Shown here piece after piece: positions 7,549 to 8,213 of a DNA stretch of 8,213 bases. The position numbers and the translations under genes were made by a program. The notes beneath the pieces are model-generated. The model did no database searches and was not told the DNA's origin. It saw nothing but the letters and a program-made list of their open reading frames with translations. The DNA is from Acholeplasmatales bacterium. Its GTDB lineage: Bacteria > Bacillota_I > Bacilli_A > Acholeplasmatales > Anaeroplasmataceae. How positions within the stretch are numbered: the stretch's first letter is position 1; each line of letters starts with the position of its first letter. The stretch is taken from assembly GCA_016282815.1 (NCBI GenBank), contig JAEELU010000066.1:1-8213 (forward strand), written 5' to 3'.

Positions 7549-8213
7549 TTACTTAAGTTGTGATAAACGCTTATAAATCTCTTGGTAAGCTTCGATTACG
7601 TTACCTAAATCTCTACGGAATCTATCCTTGTCAAGCTTTTCATTTGTGCTCTTATCCCATAGTCTGCAGCAATCTGGAGAGATTTCATCAGCTAGAACGA
7701 TTTCACCAGTTGATGTCTTACCAAATTCAACCTTGAAGTCTACTAATGTAACACCAATTTCAGCAAACATCTTTTGTAATTCATCATTAATCTTCTTTAG
7801 CATTGTATAAATAGTATCTAATTCCTCATAAGTTACAGCACCTAAAGCTACTGCATGATGATCATTGATAAGTGGATCACCTAATGCATCATCCTTGTAG
7901 CAAAGCTCAAAAATTGTATTAGTTGGCTTTGTTCCCTCAGGAATATTTAATCTCTTGCTCATAGAACCAGCGATTACATTTCTAACGATAACCTCAAGTG
8001 GTACGATAGAAACCTTCTTACATAATTGCTCTCTATCATTTAATGTCTTGATATAGTGAGTCTTAATGCCAGCCTTCATTAATCTATTGAAGATAATAGT
8101 TGTAATCTTATTGTTTAATACACCCTTATCCTCGATTTGAGCCTTCTTAATACCATTGAATGCTGTTGCATCATCCTTGAAATACATGATGATAGTATCC
8201 TTATCATCTGTAG
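7549..8213 (-). CDS. purC: SAICAR synthetase, 5' end cut off by window edge
   Basis: PurC (phosphoribosylaminoimidazole-succinocarboxamide synthase) joins CAIR and aspartate with ATP to give SAICAR, the substrate of PurB. The visible 220 residues run from the right edge to a TAA. The frame stays open to the edge and reads TDDKDTIIMYFKDDATAFNG, which aligns with residues from about 20 onward in Bacillus PurC. So the ATG at 8187 is an internal methionine, and about 15-20 N-terminal residues (the LYEGKAK loop region) are missing. Downstream are PLEVIVRNVIAGSMSKRL, the KDDALGDPLI segment, FKVEFGK, and the signature LADEISPDCCRLWDK. The Cys before CRLWD is a small variation; Thr or Asn is common there. 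It ends 16 bases before purM. It is certainly purC; only the start is unseen. Confidence 0.97.
   Translation of the reverse strand, partial: TDDKDTIIMYFKDDATAFNGIKKAQIEDKGVLNNKITTIIFNRLMKAGIKTHYIKTLNDREQLCKKVSIVPLEVIVRNVIAGSMSKRLNIPEGTKPTNTIFELCYKDDALGDPLINDHHAVALGAVTYEELDTIYTMLKKINDELQKMFAEIGVTLVDFKVEFGKTSTGEIVLADEISPDCCRLWDKSTNEKLDKDRFRRDLGNVIEAYQEIYKRLSQLK

Noticed and set aside
8185..8187. ATG at 8187 as the purC start
   Set aside because: The frame continues upstream to the edge and encodes family sequence (TDDKDTII before MYFKDD), so this Met is internal.
940..8213. Mycoplasma-like genetic code (TGA as Trp), suggested by the absence of TGA among seven stops
   Set aside because: Every gene is full length under the standard code and its conserved Trp residues are TGG. 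No in-frame TGA occurs. Seven stops are too few for the lack of TGA to mean anything.
1..8213. Mobile elements, CRISPR arrays, tRNA/rRNA genes, riboswitches or a novel defence or accessory system
   Set aside because: Nearly every base is inside a recognised housekeeping gene. I saw no repeats, inverted ends, transposase motifs or structured non-coding stretches.

Overview
The window is one uninterrupted stretch of a purine biosynthesis operon, with all eight genes on the minus strand. In transcription order (high to low coordinates) they are purC (5' end cut off), purM, purN, purH, purD, folD, purB and guaA (3' end cut off). Junctions run from a 1-base overlap to 20 bases, so there is no room for an internal promoter, terminator or extra gene, and I see none. 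The operon's control region and first genes lie beyond the right edge. The guaA C-terminus and the operon's end lie beyond the left edge.

The DNA is AT-rich (well under 40% GC in the lines I sampled). Genes start with ATG behind strong AGGAGG-like Shine-Dalgarno sites. The seven visible stops are six TAA and one TAG. PurB and PurC resemble Bacillus-type proteins. This suggests a low-GC Bacillota bacterium, possibly an anaerobic or gut-associated Bacilli/Erysipelotrichia- or Clostridia-like lineage, but the lineage is an inference. Trp is written as TGG throughout, so there is no sign of a mycoplasma-type code.

The genes form a coherent pathway. PurD makes GAR, PurN formylates it and PurM closes the AIR ring. 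PurC makes SAICAR, PurB cleaves it to AICAR, and PurH formylates AICAR and closes the ring to IMP. FolD makes the 10-formyl-THF used by both PurN and PurH. PurB also acts in the AMP branch, and GuaA finishes the GMP branch. PurF, PurL/Q/S, PurE (and PurK), GuaB and PurA are not in the window.

I found no undescribed system. The points worth a second look are modest: gene order (folD inserted, purF absent between purC and purM), tightly coupled translation around purN, a local insertion and a motif change in PurH, an uncommon residue beside the GuaA catalytic cysteine, and strong AAG preference for lysine despite AT-richness.
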